The notes under the pieces were generated by a model that ran no database searches, was not told the origin of the DNA, and was given only the letters and a program-made list of their open reading frames with translations. This document shows positions 21,239 to 33,700 of a stretch of 64,000 nucleotides of DNA, piece after piece. The DNA is from Zea mays (taxonomy: Eukaryota; Streptophyta; Magnoliopsida; Poales; Poaceae): contig NC_050102.1 in assembly GCF_902167145.1 (NCBI RefSeq), positions 12,338,850-12,402,849 on the forward strand. The letters run 5' to 3'. A program made the translations under genes and the position numbers. Position 1 is the stretch's first letter. Every line of letters starts with the position of its first letter.

Positions 21239-21254
21239 TTAAGGGGGTTAGATC
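21239..21254 (+). other. Polypurine tract of F
   Basis: TTAAGGGGGTTAGATC immediately before the TGTAACACCC of the 3' LTR: the plus-strand primer position. Confidence 0.75.
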
Positions 21255-24200
21255 TGTAACACCCTGAATTTGGGGGTATAAAATTTCTTTTCAAATATCC
21301 ACCAAATTCAGGTGTTATCCTCTCTTTTCCATGATTTTCTTTCCTTTTGCCTAAAAGAGTGAAGAATTATTTTGTTTTATATGGGCGTGAGCCTAGTAAA
21401 GTAAAACCCTATAGGAGTTTCTATGTTGCATCATACCAGAGCATACATCTATTTATTCTTGCTTGTTGAGTGATTTTGGGGAGCATTTATTTAATTAAGA
21501 ATTCAAATAGGAAAAGAAAAGAAGAAACCCCTCTCTCTCTTGCCCCTTTGGCCCAGCCTAGCTCGGCCTACCCCAGCGCCTCGTGGCCCATTCCCGTACG
21601 CAACCCTCCCACGGCCCAGCTCGTCCCCCCCACGCTGCACCCAGGCCACCAGCCTCAGCCCAACCATTCCCCCCTGCCTTGGCCCAGCGTGCGCGGCCCA
21701 GCTCCCCGCGCGGCCCAGCTCCGCGCCGTGTAGCCTCCTGCGCGCGCCCCGCAACCCTAGCACCGTGCGCGCCCAGCCGCCGCCGCCTGCGTGCGCCTGC
21801 CCAGCGCGCTCCTAGCCACACCTAGTCACGCTCGGCCACCGCTCGCCCGCAGCGCGCATGCGCGCCACCCACACGTCGCTGCCACGCATCACGTCCGCCA
21901 CTGGCCAGTGGGCCCCACAGGACAACGCCGACTCCTGTGCAACTTCCCCCGTCGTCTTCCCCGCGATGTGCGCGTCTAACTCACCCACGTCTTCCCCCAA
22001 CCACTGGGTCGATCCTTCAGCGCCCACGACACGCACGCTCGTAGAGCTGCCAACCCCTAGCCCTCTTCTCTCCCACCCCATGCCCCTCGCCCCATTTGCT
22101 CGCCCACTCGCGCCCAGCGCCCGCTACACCGTTTCCCTAGGTCGCTGCGCGACCGTGCCGTGATGCATGCATCGGGCCGCCGCTAGTGCCGCGTCCGGCT
22201 TCCGTCGCGAGCTCGCCCCGATGTTGCCCACGCCCTCGTCGGAGCACCTCGCCGTCCCAGTCGTCATCACGATCGCTGAGGTGAGCTCCTCCCCTCCCAT
22301 CCTCCCTCTCCCTTCTATATGCATGGCTGATCCGTGCCCTCGCCGTGTTCCCCAGCCTAGCTGGCCGCCTTGTGGTCGCGACCGCGGCCTTTCCCCTGCG
22401 CGCACCCAAGCCAAGCACGGCTGGCGCGCTATCGCGCCCGAGCCGCTCGACCCTGCCCTGGATGGCACATCCAGCCGCTCCCTCCCCTCACCGCCGGTGC
22501 AGCCCGCCTTTGTTGTGCTCTGCTCCAGCGAGCGCCCACCGTGCCCCTGCGGCCTTTCCCCCTACAGGAGCCCACGGTCGAGCCCCGCCCCACCGCGCCA
22601 CCCATCTGCGTCGAACCCATGTCGTTTGTCACCGTTCGCCCGTGGTAAGCCCCCTCGTCCGAACCATATGCAAAACTCCCTCGCTGTCGCATGATTCGCG
22701 CCGCGTGCAGCACGTCTAATTTACGTGCAATTCACGGGTTGTCGCACGTGTCGTCATGCGTCGTTCACATGCTGTCCGTGCGCGGCGTCGTTCGCATAAA
22801 TCGTTGTTTGCACGCTTTAGTAAAATCATTTCGCTATATTGTTCATGTTAAATAATTGATTACTTGTTTAGTTGTGTATTATTAAAATAACAATTCAATC
22901 GAACCTAATTAATGATTTTAATTATGCGTTTGTAGATACCCGTTAGTGTGTGTACGCCAACTTAAATGTCGTGTTTAACGTGTAGTTAGTATGAATACGA
23001 CATAATTTATCAGTACCCGTGTATCGCGTTGTTTATAAGTTCACTATAGGTTTAAATGTATTGAGTCTCATGCGTCATAACTCGTTCGGTCACGTCAACT
23101 CTAGTGGCGTCAATTTCATATTAGGAACATTGTTTGGTCGCGACGCATGTTTATTTAATTAATGAATTAATTATTTACCTGTTAGTTATTAAAATAACTA
23201 ATTTATAATTTTAACTTGCGCTTTATAAATATATGATAGTGTGATTAATGACTACACAAATGTTTTAAATTTAATACTTGTCTAGTATAGAGGCGACATC
23301 TATGTAGTAATTCTCGTTTGCGCGTCAGCGTGCTATTCGCGCGCGTAGTCGTGTTGACTCGCGCATGTTGCGCGCTGTTGTGCGCATTGGTTCGCGTACA
23401 CGAAGCGTGTCGTCGGGGTCCCGACGACATCCGTCTACCCCTAGACGACGTTCGTCTACCGTAGACGACTCCCGTCTACCCCCCTCCTGTCTACCTCGTC
23501 TATCCCCTGCGCTAATTAATTTCCTATTTAATTGTCAGTCAGTAAACTGAATACTCAATCAGATTAAAATTATGATTTTAGTTAGGCGATTGTAAATATG
23601 TGGTATGGAGATTTTAACAACTTAAATATGGTATTTAATACCTATTTAGTGTTTGGTATAAACACGATGTCTATTAGCGACTCTTGTGAGTCGTGCGCGT
23701 CGTCGCACTGTCTGCGCGCTGTTCGCACGTGTGGCGCTCGTCGTCGTCGTGTTGTTGGTGCGTATAATTCGTGCATTATTCTTGTGTTGTCGCGCGTCGA
23801 TCGCGCGTGGCACGCGTGCGGTTCGCACGTGTTGTCACACGTCATCTGCATGCGTCGCGTGTGCCACTTACGCATGTCACTCGCCTTACCGCGCATCGTT
23901 CACACGTATCTCGCGTGTCGATGGCGCGAGTCGCACGACGTCTGCTCGTGATAATAAATCGTTTTTGCTTATAATCACTCATGTTAATAACAATAACTTA
24001 TCGGGTCACACATTCTAATTAATTTATTTAATGGTTGCTCGACTAATGTTTATTAGATTAGTATTCCAATTAAATTAAATATATATTTGTCAACATGTGT
24101 TTTTATGAATAAATATTAACATGGTTGATATTGACTTAAATACTTTTTATTTATTTGATACTTGTATAGTTTAAACACGACATCTAATTGGTTCTTCTCC

Positions 24201-25042
24201 GCCTGTCGCGTGGGTTGTTCCACATGCGGTGGCATGCTGTTTCACGTGTCGTTCGCGTGCTGCTTGTACGTCATCGTCGTTTGTTCGCGCCACACGTTTG
24301 GTTAACATGTTGTCGCGTGCTTTTCGCGCGCGTCGTCACGCGTCAGTCGCACATAGTCGCACATGGTCGCGCGTTGTCGTGCGTGCTGTCCGTGTGCTCC
24401 ATCGCGCGTGCCGTTCAGCACGTGGTGACGTGCTGTTTCACGTGTCGTAACTTTCGCCTCACTTAGAATCGTTCATTTTTATTAAATTACTTATTTAACT
24501 CACAGCTGTTAGTGTAGCAGACTAATCAAACTAAAGGGTAGATATTATTTATTTTTGATAATGTCAAATTCAATGTTATAGTTAATATTTGTTTAACTTA
24601 GACGCGCTAACTTCTAGACCGTAGCTCCGTCTATCGCGTTTCTTTTTTCTCGCGTGACCGTAGTAACGCGTTCCTTTTCGTCTTGCATGTTTTATTACAT
24701 TTTACCTTGTATGGTGTAATGTTCTTATGCATATATATATGTTTGCCTGCTTGTGCTGGTTCGTCTTTGCTTCGCGTTGCGATTAGATTGTGATTTGTTT
24801 CCGCGCTTCGAGGAATCGACGATCAAGCGTTGGCGACCAAGAGATCAATCTCCTCGAGTTCTACGAGATCGGAGACCCTGAGCATCTGTTTGGTGAAGGC
24901 AAGTGTCCTCTGACCCATTATGTCCTATCTATTTATAATTCACGGTCCCGCATTACTTAATTAAAACTTAAGTATTGACTAGCTTTCTATTTATCTTATC
25001 CTTGTTTACCTTTTGGGTTATCATGGTTAGCTTTACGCTATT
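21255..25042 (+). repeat. 3' LTR of F, interrupted by Copia I
   Basis: Begins TGTAACACCCTGAATTTGG and follows the 5' LTR throughout, with an empty Helitron site near 24735. It ends at CTTTACGCTATT, where Copia I is inserted; the 5' LTR continues GCTTTAC at this point (13470). Predicted target duplication of I is CTATT. Its GC-rich ORFs (21470-22700) mirror those of the 5' LTR and are not genes. Confidence 0.85.
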
Positions 25043-26206
25043 TGAAAGTCGCCTAGAGGGGGGGTGAATAGGCGGAATCTGAAAATTATAAACTTAAGCA
25101 CAACTACAAGCCGGGGTTAGCGTTAGAAATATAATCGAGTCCGAAAGAGAGGGTGAAAACAAATCACAAGTAAATAAGAACGGATGACACGATGATTTGT
25201 CTTACCGAGGTTCGGTTCTTGCAAACCTACTCCCCATTGAGGTGGTCACAAAGACTGGGTCTCTTTCAACCCTTTCCCTCTCTCAAACGGTCACCTAGAC
25301 CGAGTGAGCTTCTCTTCTCAATTAATCGGGACACTAAGTCCCCACAAGGACCACCACACAATTGGTGTCTCTTGCCTTGATTACAATTGAGTTGGGAACA
25401 AGAAAGAAAGAAGAAGAAAAGTGATCCAAGTGCAAGAGCTCAAATGAACATGACAAAAACTCTCTCTTCTAGTCACTATTGCTTTGAATGGAATTGAGAC
25501 TTGGAGAGATTTTGATTCACTCTAATTATGTCTTGTATTGAATGCTATAGCTCTTATATTAAATGTGTTGGCTGAAAACTTGGATGCCTTGAAGTGTTGG
25601 TGGTTGCAGGGTATTTATAGCCCTAACCACCAAAGTGGCCGTTGGGAGGGGCTGCTGTCATATGGCGCACCGGACAATCCGGTGCGCCAGCCACGTCACC
25701 CAACCGTTAGGGTTCGACCGTTGGAGCTCTGACATGTGGGGCCACCGGACAGTCCGGTGCGCCTTCTGACGCCTGCTCTAACTTCTACGTGCGCAGGCGT
25801 GCACTGTAGCGTTTCACTGTTCCTTTGCAGACGACCGTTGGCACAGATAGCCGTTGCTCCGGTGTTACACCGGACAGTCCGGTGTTATACCGGACAGTCC
25901 GGTGAATTATAGCGAAGTGGCTCCCCAAATTCCCGAACCTGAGCAGTTCGGAGTTGATCCACCCTAGTGCACCAGACACTGTCCGGTGGCACACCGGACA
26001 GTCCGGTGCGCCAGACCAGGGAGCACTTCGGTTGTCTTTTGCTCTTTTTATTTGAACCCTTTCTTGGACTTTTTATTGGTTTGTGTTGAACCTTTGGCAC
26101 CTGTAGAACTCATAATCTAGAGCAAACTAGTTAGTCCAATAATTTGTGTTGGGCAATTCAACCACCAAAATCATTTAGGAAAAGGTTTGACCCTATTTCC
26201 CTTTCA
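25043..26206 (-). repeat. 3' LTR of Copia I
   Basis: 1,164 bp with TGAAAG/CTTTCA perfect termini. The minus-strand TATA box is at 25612-25619. Upstream of it on the minus strand (25660-26012) are at least six ACCGGACAGTCCGGT-type palindromes. Confidence 0.88.
25612..25619 (-). promoter_or_regulatory. LTR I TATA box
   Basis: TATAAATA on the minus strand in the context GGGCTATAAATACCC. Confidence 0.65.
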
Positions 26207-26220
26207 ATCTCCCCCTTTTT
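26207..26220 (-). other. Polypurine tract of Copia I
   Basis: AAAAAGGGGGAGAT on the minus strand, directly abutting the LTR start TGAAAGGG. Confidence 0.85.
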
Positions 26221-26988
26221 GGTGATTGATGACAACACAAACCAAAGCAAATATAAAAGTGCAGAATTGAACTAGTTTGCATAAGGTAAGTGCAAAGGTT
26301 GCTTGGAGTGAGACCAATAATTATTTCTACTAGATATGCATGGATGGTTTTCTTCTTATTTAAAATTTTGGACCACGCTTGCACCACAAGTTTTGTTTTT
26401 GCAGATTCTTTGTAAAAATTCTTTTCAAAAACCTTTTGCAAATAGTCAAAGGTATATGAATAAGATTGAAAGAAGCATTTTCAAGATTTGAAATTTTCTC
26501 CCCCCTGTTTGAATTGCTTTTCCTTTGATTTAAACAAAACTCCCCCTTAATGAAATTCTCCTCTTAGTGTTCAAGAGGGTTTTACAAATTTTTGAAGATA
26601 CTTTCTCCCTTTTGAAAACACATAAAGATAGCAATTTGAAAACTTCATTTTAAATTTTGGTGGTGGTGCGGTCCTTTGCTTTAGGCTAATACTTTCTCCC
26701 CCTTTGGCATGAATCGCCAAAAACGGATACTTGTGAGTGAAATATAAGCCCTTTTACTTTCTCCCCAATGACAAACAAATAAAATTGTACCAAAGTGGAG
26801 AATGATGCGGAATACCGGCAAAGAGTGGATAATACCGATGGAGTTGAGTGGAAGCGTCGTCTTTGTCGAATACTCCTTTTCCCTTTCAATTCTATGACTA
26901 AGCATGAGAATACACTTGAAAACACATTAGTCATAGACATAAAAGAGATATGATCAAAGGTATATAAATGAGCGATGTGTGCAAAGTA
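26221..26988 (-). other. 3' untranslated region of Copia I
   Basis: About 770 bp between the pol stop and the polypurine tract. AT-rich, with repeated CTCCCCC purine/pyrimidine runs and no coding sequence. Confidence 0.6.
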
Positions 26989-27545
26989 TCAATCAAAATT
27001 CCTAGAATCAAGAATATTTAGCTCATTCCTAAGTTTGGTAAAGGTTTTCTCATCTAGTGGTTTGGTAAAGATATCGGCCAATTGATCTTTGGTGTTAATA
27101 TAGGCTATCTCGATATCCCCCCTTTGTTGGTGATCTCTCAAAAAGTGATACCGAATGGCTATGTGCTTAGTGCAGCTGTGTTCAACGGGATTATCCGCTA
27201 TGCGGATTGCACTCTCATTGTCATATAGGAGAGGGACTTTGCTAAATTTGTAGCCATAGTCCCTGAGGGTTTGCCTCATCCAAAGCAATTGCGCGCAATA
27301 ATGGCCTGCGGCAATATACTCAGCTTTGGCGGTAGAAAGAGCTACTGAGTTTTGTTTCTTTGAAGCCCAAGACACCAGGGATCTCCCTAGAAACTGACAA
27401 GTCCCTGATGTGCTCTTCCTATCAATTTTACACCCTGCCCAATCAGCATCAGAATATCCTAATAAATCAAAAGAGGGTCCCTTGGGGTACCAAAGACCAA
27501 GCTTAGGTGTATGAACTAAATATCTCAAGATTCTCTCCATGGCCC
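26989..27545 (-). pseudogene. Copia I RNase H segment
   Basis: Open frame ending at 26989. It shows the Copia RNase H signatures GYSDADWAGC, STSGTCQFLG, STAKAEYIA, LYDNESAI and KHIAIRYHFLRD, and ends KPLDEKTFTKLRNELNI. It would degrade RNA in RNA-DNA hybrids during reverse transcription. The frame is intact here but separated from RT by insertion J at 27546. The first about 16 residues of the continuous frame (27546-27594) come from J's LTR. Confidence 0.9.
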
Positions 27546-28226
27546 TGTTGGGGGCCTTCGACTTCCGAAGGTCCTCAAAAACATGATTTGACAATGTTTT
27601 CCAAGTGAAATATGTGAACAGGTATCTTCGGAATTAGATCATGAGCATACAAGAGCATGGTCAGGACGAAGCTTGAGCGAGACGAAAGGTGATTATGACG
27701 AAGGACAAGGTGATCACGAAGCCGTGCAGGAAAGCTTCGGCACGACAGCAGAAAAGGGGAACCGACTTAAAGATGAAAAGGCAAATCAGACCTCGAAGAA
27801 TTACTATAGAGTTATTAGCAAATGTAAAGGGCATGAATGTAATTCTACATGGGCTGCGTCCCTTGCCTATAAATAGATAAACAGTACTCCCGTACTGTTC
27901 ACGCTGACTTGGCATTCGCTTTTTGCATCACACCTTTACCTTTACTTTCCGTCAAACCGAAGGTACATCTATAATTTGTTATTGTGAACATGGTAATGCA
28001 AATAAAAATAAGTTGATGATTATGTTTATGTTATTTTTCATATTTCATATATGAATTCTTTCTCATCATTTATTGTGCTTACGAAGGTTTTTCCTTCACA
28101 ACCTTCGTCCGGAATTCATTATATCCGAAGGGAAATAATGTCCCAAAGGACGAAGGGCTTTAACATTTAACACTTTTCATGTTGCCTTGTTCTTAACTCT
28201 TAGCATTTGAGAACAAGTCCCCAACA
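27546..28226 (+). repeat. 5' LTR of J
   Basis: 681 bp, TATA box TATAAATA at 27868. The terminal 50 bp (CTTGTTCTTAA, TTTGAGAACAAGTCCCCAACA) is nearly identical to the LTR of L, so the two share U5. Confidence 0.9.
27868..27875 (+). promoter_or_regulatory. LTR J TATA box
   Basis: TATAAATA in the 5' LTR, followed by GAACAGTACTC-type sequence as in LTR L. Confidence 0.65.
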
Positions 28227-28227
28227 T

Positions 28228-28238
28228 TGGCGCCCACC
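28228..28238 (+). other. Short primer binding site of J (tRNA-Lys type)
   Basis: TGGCGCCCACC matches the 3' end of plant tRNA-Lys for only 11 nt before diverging (TCCGG instead of GTGGG), whereas L matches 38 nt. Confidence 0.65.
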
Positions 28239-28300
28239 TCCGGTGAACTCACTTGCACTTTCTGAGTTTCGAACACCTTCGGCAAGCATAGACCTTCGTC

Positions 28301-29823
28301 ATGCCGCCAAAGAAAGCTTTAGCAACAGGGGCTGCAGCTCTGCAACCGCTGGACCCCAACCAGGAGACCTCTCTCTTCGGGAGGCCCGAAGCCAGAAGAG
28401 GAAGGCCACCAGTCCAACACCTCAGGAGGACGAATTGGATCAAGAAATCAAAGATATGGAGATGCTTCATCAACAGGTGCAAAGGAAGAAGGAAAAGATG
28501 GCTAGGCTAGCTGACCTGCAAAGGCAGATAGACGAAGCCTCTGAAGAAGTTCGCCATCTTACTCAAGATGAGCAGAACCGAAGGCCCCAGCACAGAGAGC
28601 TTCATCAGGAGGGCTTCTTCAACGAAGATGACTGGTATGAGAATTTCCATCATGGAAATTTTGCTTTTGATGATGCTTCTCCTCTGTCAGCAGAACTGCA
28701 GGCTACACCTTGGCCTCCGTCCTACAAGCCACCTCAACTACCCATGTACGACGGCCACTCAGATCCGAAGCAGTTTCTGATGAGTTACGAAGCAACAATA
28801 TCTTCCTATGGTGGCAATACTGCAGTCATGGCGAAATCTTTCGTCATGGCTGTCAAGAATGTTGCACAAACCTGGTACTCCTCTCTTCGGCCAGGAACAA
28901 TCACATCATGGCAGAAGCGGAAGGATATGCTGATCACTAGTTTTTAAGGATTTCAAACGAAGCCGGTCACTGCTCAAGCCTTATTCCAGTGCACCCAAGA
29001 TCACGAAGAATATCTTCAGGCGTATGTCCGAAGATTCTTACGCCTGAGGGCACAAGCGCCAACAGTGCCCAATGAAATTGTCATTGAGGCCATGATTAAG
29101 GGGCTTCAGCCGGGACCTTCAGCCCAATACTTTGCCAGGAAACCCTCTCAGACTCTGGAGAAGTTGCTTCAGAAGATGGATGAATACATCCGCGCCGACA
29201 ATGACTTTCAACAGAGAAGGGAGGAAGCTTACAGATTCTCCGAAATAGCCAGGGGCTTCGGAGGGAGGTTTCATCCTAGACATGTCAGATCAATTCATTC
29301 CACCCAGAATGATGACAGGGGAAGCCAGCAGCAGAGGCCCCAATATTCCTCCCAGGCTTCCTAGGCTTCGGGGCAGCAGCAGAGTTATCCTCGGCCTCCA
29401 GCTCCAAGGGGCAGAGGTGCCAGGGGCTTCGGAGGAAGATTTGGGGACCAACCAAGGAAAATCTATTGCTTATTTTGTGGTGAGGACAAGGGCCACACCA
29501 CCAGGATGTGCCATGTCACCATCCAGAAACAAAAAGAAATAGCAGAAGCTACAGCCCAACAGACCCAGTCGAAGCAAGTCATGCATACTGCTTCGTACCA
29601 CTCGCCTTATATCCCAGAGTATGTGGGTAACCACCCTGCAGCTTCTGTTGCTTCGGCAAGTCAATCTCAGGCATCTTGGCAACAGCTTCCACCTCCACCA
29701 CCAATGCAACGAGGCCAGCAGCTAGAAGGGAGTCAGCATACTCAACACCAACGAGACTTCATAGAAGAGTCTGAAGCTCGCACAGTCAATAGTACTGTGC
29801 CAGAATCGAAGCACATTTATTGA
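28301..29823 (+). pseudogene. Tat-type gag of J, disrupted
   Basis: Start MPPKKALATGAAALQP at 28301. A one-base shift near 28385-28405 leads into the frame that carries the coiled-coil segment (QEIKDMEMLHQQVQRKKEKM), the retrotransposon gag domain (PMYDGHSDPKQFLMSYE to KGLQPGPSAQYFARKP) and a zinc knuckle CLFCGEDKGHTTRMC near 29470, spaced C-x2-C-x5-H-x4-C. Two in-frame stops follow: TAA at 28945 and TAG at 29362. The last about 100 residues are Gln/Pro-rich. Gag would form the particle and bind RNA. There is no protease after it. It is decayed, but the domain order is complete. Confidence 0.88.
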
Positions 29824-30108
29824 CAAATATCCTACCTCGGCAGCGGTTTTTGCATTCAGTATCATTTTCTTTTTAATAAAGAACAATTATTGAAAGTCTA
29901 AGTGTTTTTTGTCGTTTTCAATTTCTTGTAATAGCTTCGACTTTGCTATAGTACAAGTATACCTTCTCCACAGTAACGGAGTCCAAAAAGTTGCCGAAGC
30001 ATAAGAACTTATGGTTACAGGGTGAATCTTCGAAATAACAAAAAGTCGTTCCTAAGGGAGCGCAGCGTAAGTTTTCTGCTCAAAAGTCGTTCCGAAGGGA
30101 ATGCAGAG
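29824..30108 (+). other. J spacer after gag
   Basis: About 285 bp of AT-rich noncoding sequence where pol would begin in a full Tat element. It ends in the same GCGTAAGTTTTCTGCTCAAA leader to the 64-bp repeats that L has at 60372. Confidence 0.6.
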
Positions 30109-30299
30109 CTTACAGCGAAAAATAAACGCTGATTCCGCTGAAAGTAAAAGGCGAAGAAGCTCCTAAGGGAGGCTTACAGCGAAAAATAAACGCTGATTCC
30201 GCTGAAAGTAAAAGGCGAAGAAGCTCCTAAGGGAGGCTTACAGCGAAAAATAAACGCTGATTCCGCTGAAGTAAAAGGCGAAGAAGCTCCTAAGGGAGG
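30109..30299 (+). repeat. 64-bp tandem repeat, three copies (J)
   Basis: Units start at 30109, 30173 and 30237, with a partial fourth at 30300. Each has CAGCG-8nt-CGCTG, a small inverted repeat, and ends AGCTCCTAAGGGAGG, itself partly self-complementary. It lies between the end of gag and the end of the antisense ORF, as in L. Confidence 0.88.
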
Positions 30300-30303
30300 C
30301 TTG

Positions 30304-30761
30304 CAGTGAAAAAACGTCGATCTTCAGCAAATATCATTTTACATAACATTACATCATTACATCATTTGCATAGCATAACATCATACATCATATTGCATCA
30401 ACGACGCAAGAAGGGGGTCTCAGTATTGATATTCGAAGATTGTTTCGAAGAAATAGTGACAGGGCACAAAAATAGCTATTGAAGAATTATACCTTCGTCA
30501 AACTCTGAAATGAAAAGATCTATTGGTCATTGATTTTACAAGGATTGGTTACTGATTTTATGAGAACACGGATATTATTTACGAAGCATGAAAAGAAGGG
30601 AAGGTGTTTTTTCGCCGAAGGCTCAAAAACGGTATGTATACGAAGTTTCATGCATCGTAAAGAATAGAACCATAAATAGCTTATATATTACATTCAAAGT
30701 TACAAAATATTACACATGTTTCTCAACAAACATTACATTCTAAATGTTTTTACAACAACAT
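30304..30761 (+). other. J noncoding stretch downstream of the repeats
   Basis: AT-rich, containing CATTACATCATTTGCATAGCATAACATC and TTTTTTCGCCGAAGGCTCAAAA, the latter also in L near 60840. It is probably the shared 3' untranslated region of the convergent sense and antisense transcripts. Confidence 0.5.
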
Positions 30762-33700
30762 TTAATCTTCCCTTAGAACTACTTCTGCAGCTTCGTTTAG
30801 TAGCTGATCAACAACTTTATCCATGATGGCTTCGGCCATTTTTCTAATTTCGTCGTCCCCCTTCACGTGGGGGTCCGTCGATGGCTCGGTAGGCTCTGAG
30901 GGAGGAGAAGATACGGCTACGTTACAAAGCGTAAACAAGTTCGAAATCAAAAAATTACAACAAAGAGTCAAAAACCACTAGTCAATACCTATTTGCCCTT
31001 CGAGCTCCGCACTTTTCTCAGCGGCCTCTGCTACTTTTCTAGCGTCATGAATGCCTTTCTCGCTTTTTCGTATAATTTCTTGGGCCATTTCCCGGCCACC
31101 ATTGTCCCAGATGTCGGTGAAAAATTTTCCACCAACCAGGATCGCTTCGGCCGAGGGGTCTTTTATATCTTCAGAGGATAAGGCGGCTTCGGATTGTGCC
31201 AAGAATTTCACATGGTCACGGCCTTTCCTCTCCAAAATGGTAGCAATCCCCCTGGCACCCGAAAAGGCACATATGTCTCCACGACTATTCAAAATTTCTT
31301 CAAAAGCTTCAGCTTCGTGGCTGATCCATCCAATTGGGCCTTCGGGGTCACCCCTTATGAAGTTCTCCTCACTTGAGAATGCGCCAACGCTGGCGAAGCT
31401 GGTTCTTATTTTCTTAACACATTCTATAGATCTTTCATAGCACCTTTTCTTGGATGCACGAAGCTCTTCAACGTTTTTTCCAAATGATTTGCCCATTGTT
31501 CACTAATTTCTCGTTTCGTTTCTTCAAGTGTGCGTTCCTCTTTAGCTCTGGCTAGTTGCTTCCGAAGATCTTCAATTTCACGCTTCTGAGCCTCAGCTTG
31601 AGCTTTGAAAGTAGCTTCGTCCTCTTTTATTCTATTCACCAATGAATGTAATATTTTATCTTTTTCGAGACCTTCGTTCCTTAGTTCAATTACTTCGGAA
31701 CGAAGGTTGCTCAGGGCCATAACACACCTTTCGTCTTCAACATCTTTTTGAGCCCTGAGGGCATTGCTAAGTATAAGGCCCTGCAAAAAAATGTGTGTGT
31801 GTCAATAAGTTTAAGCAAATGAAAAATTTTGGTTTCGAGAAATAATACAAAGACCTCATTTTTGCACCTTTAAGCTATTATACGCCAAGCTGTCGGCCAG
31901 CTCATTTTTTGACAACACCGAGAGCCCGTCTTCTAATGTTGGGAATTCGAAGCTCTTGCTCATCTCCCGACAGACAGAAATCTGCTTGCTGTCAGGGAGA
32001 CAATACAAGAAGTCTTCTTCTCCGCTGCCGTTGAATATCAACGCCCCCTTTGGATATTTCAGTTTTTGGGCATAAAGCTGAACCTCTTGCTTTTCTTTTT
32101 CAATCAACTTTTTCCCCGAAGCATGTCGTAAAATATAATCGAAAGCTTCAGAAAATGCTTCGGGGGCGGCAGTGCCAGTTTCTTCAGCCAAAATTTCTTC
32201 TGTTGTTTCTGTTTCTTCGGCTTCCAAGGATTTCACCTTGGTGGGCTCTAAAGGCCCAGCTTCAGTCTCAGCTTGGTGCTTTGAAGCTTCGGCACCAAAG
32301 GCTTCAATTTGCACTTCGGAAGTTTCAACAATTTTCTTCGGAGTAGTGCTTGAAGACTTTATTGTCTCCAAAACATCCAGTACATTAACCATCCTTTTTC
32401 TCTTGGGGGTCATTGCTGGCCCCTTTTGGCTTTTCGGTGCTTCAACTTTTGCTGAAGGACTTAAAATGTCATATGTCCTTGTTTCTGTAGCCTTCGGTTC
32501 TTCTATTTTCTCCATTTCCGGCATTATGACTGGTTCTTCAACATTCGGTAGGGGAGTCGGCTCCTTGGCTTCGATGGCCGAAGAGGTTTCACCGACAAAT
32601 TCAGGCACTGTGGCCGGTTCTATATAGCGTGGCTGGTGCGTAAGAACCTTTATCTTTTTCCTCTCTGGCGTTGGCTCACTGGGAGCGGCTGAAGCAACTT
32701 CCTTCGTTGAAGCAGTATTTTTCCTTTTCTGGCCCCGTGTTGGGTAACGGTAGTCAGGGTACACGAACCCAATGGCATCAAATACTTGGTTGAGTCTTTT
32801 CTTCTTCCGGCCTCCGAAGGCTGCGGACAATGCAGTATCTTCTGCCTTCGAGTATGGCCCAAGCAGCTCATCGCTTATGGCCTCAATACTTTTCAGCCAG
32901 TCATCATCTGGCTCGACGAATTTATCTCCATATTTGAAGGTGAATTTTAACCTAACTAGTCCACCTTCGTTAGGTTCGCTGACGGTTTCCTTCGGCATTT
33001 CCCATTTTTCTGCAAGTGGCCATACTCTGAAGGCAATGTGTTCTTGGATCAAATCCCTTGTCCCGATGAAAGAACAAACCACGCCGAAGGCCCTCTGGCA
33101 TTCTTCGGCTGCTTCGTCAATTTCCACCTTCGGCTTCTGAAGGCCGAAGCGCTGCCAGATAGGGCGCATAATAATATCTTTAATATCTTCTCGCGTCTTC
33201 AAGTCGTTCTTCACGTAGAACCATTCCTTCATCCAGTCCCCAGGCCATCTCCTCCGAAAAGTTGGCACGGGACAGCTCGACCCAGAGCGGGCGCCGAAGC
33301 TGTAGCAGCCAAAATTTTTATGGTATTGCTCTTTGCCCCAAGGTTTTGTCTCATATAATAACTCATGCATGCTACAGAAACTTTTGGCATTTGGCTCCAA
33401 ACCTTGACTCTTCACAGCCCATACAAAGATGCCCATCCTTATGATTGCTTCAGGAGTAATTTGATGGAGACAGATTTCAAATATCTTCAAAACTTCCATG
33501 ACAAAACTGCTCAAGGGAAGCCGAAGTCCAGCCTTTAAGAAGCTTCGGAATATCACGACTTCATTCTCCTCGGGAGTCGGACAAGTTTTCTCTCCTTCGT
33601 CAGCCCTCACAATAGACAAGTCCCGAAAATATCTACCCCTCATATTGACAAGATGGCTTTGTTTAATGCTTGATTTCCCAAAAACTGCATAGCTTGGTCG

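Larger units (their letters stand above)
8078..25042 (+). mobile_element. Non-autonomous LTR retrotransposon F (nested, 3' end outside window)
   Basis: 5' LTR 8078-14633 (about 4.94 kb once the Helitron is removed), primer site at 14638, interior 14634-21254 with solo LTR H inside, polypurine tract before 21255, and 3' LTR from 21255 until Copia I interrupts it at 25043. It starts TGTAACACCCTGAATTTGG. No gag, protease, RT or integrase is recognisable in the interior, so it must have moved with proteins supplied in trans. Sampled LTR stretches differ by roughly 2-4 percent, which makes F older than J or K. Predicted target duplication is GCGAG (8073-8077); its partner is beyond the window. Confidence 0.85.

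Noticed and set aside
30109..30299. CRISPR-like array
   Set aside because: Head-to-tail 64-bp repeats without spacers, in a plant retrotransposon; a tandem repeat, not CRISPR.
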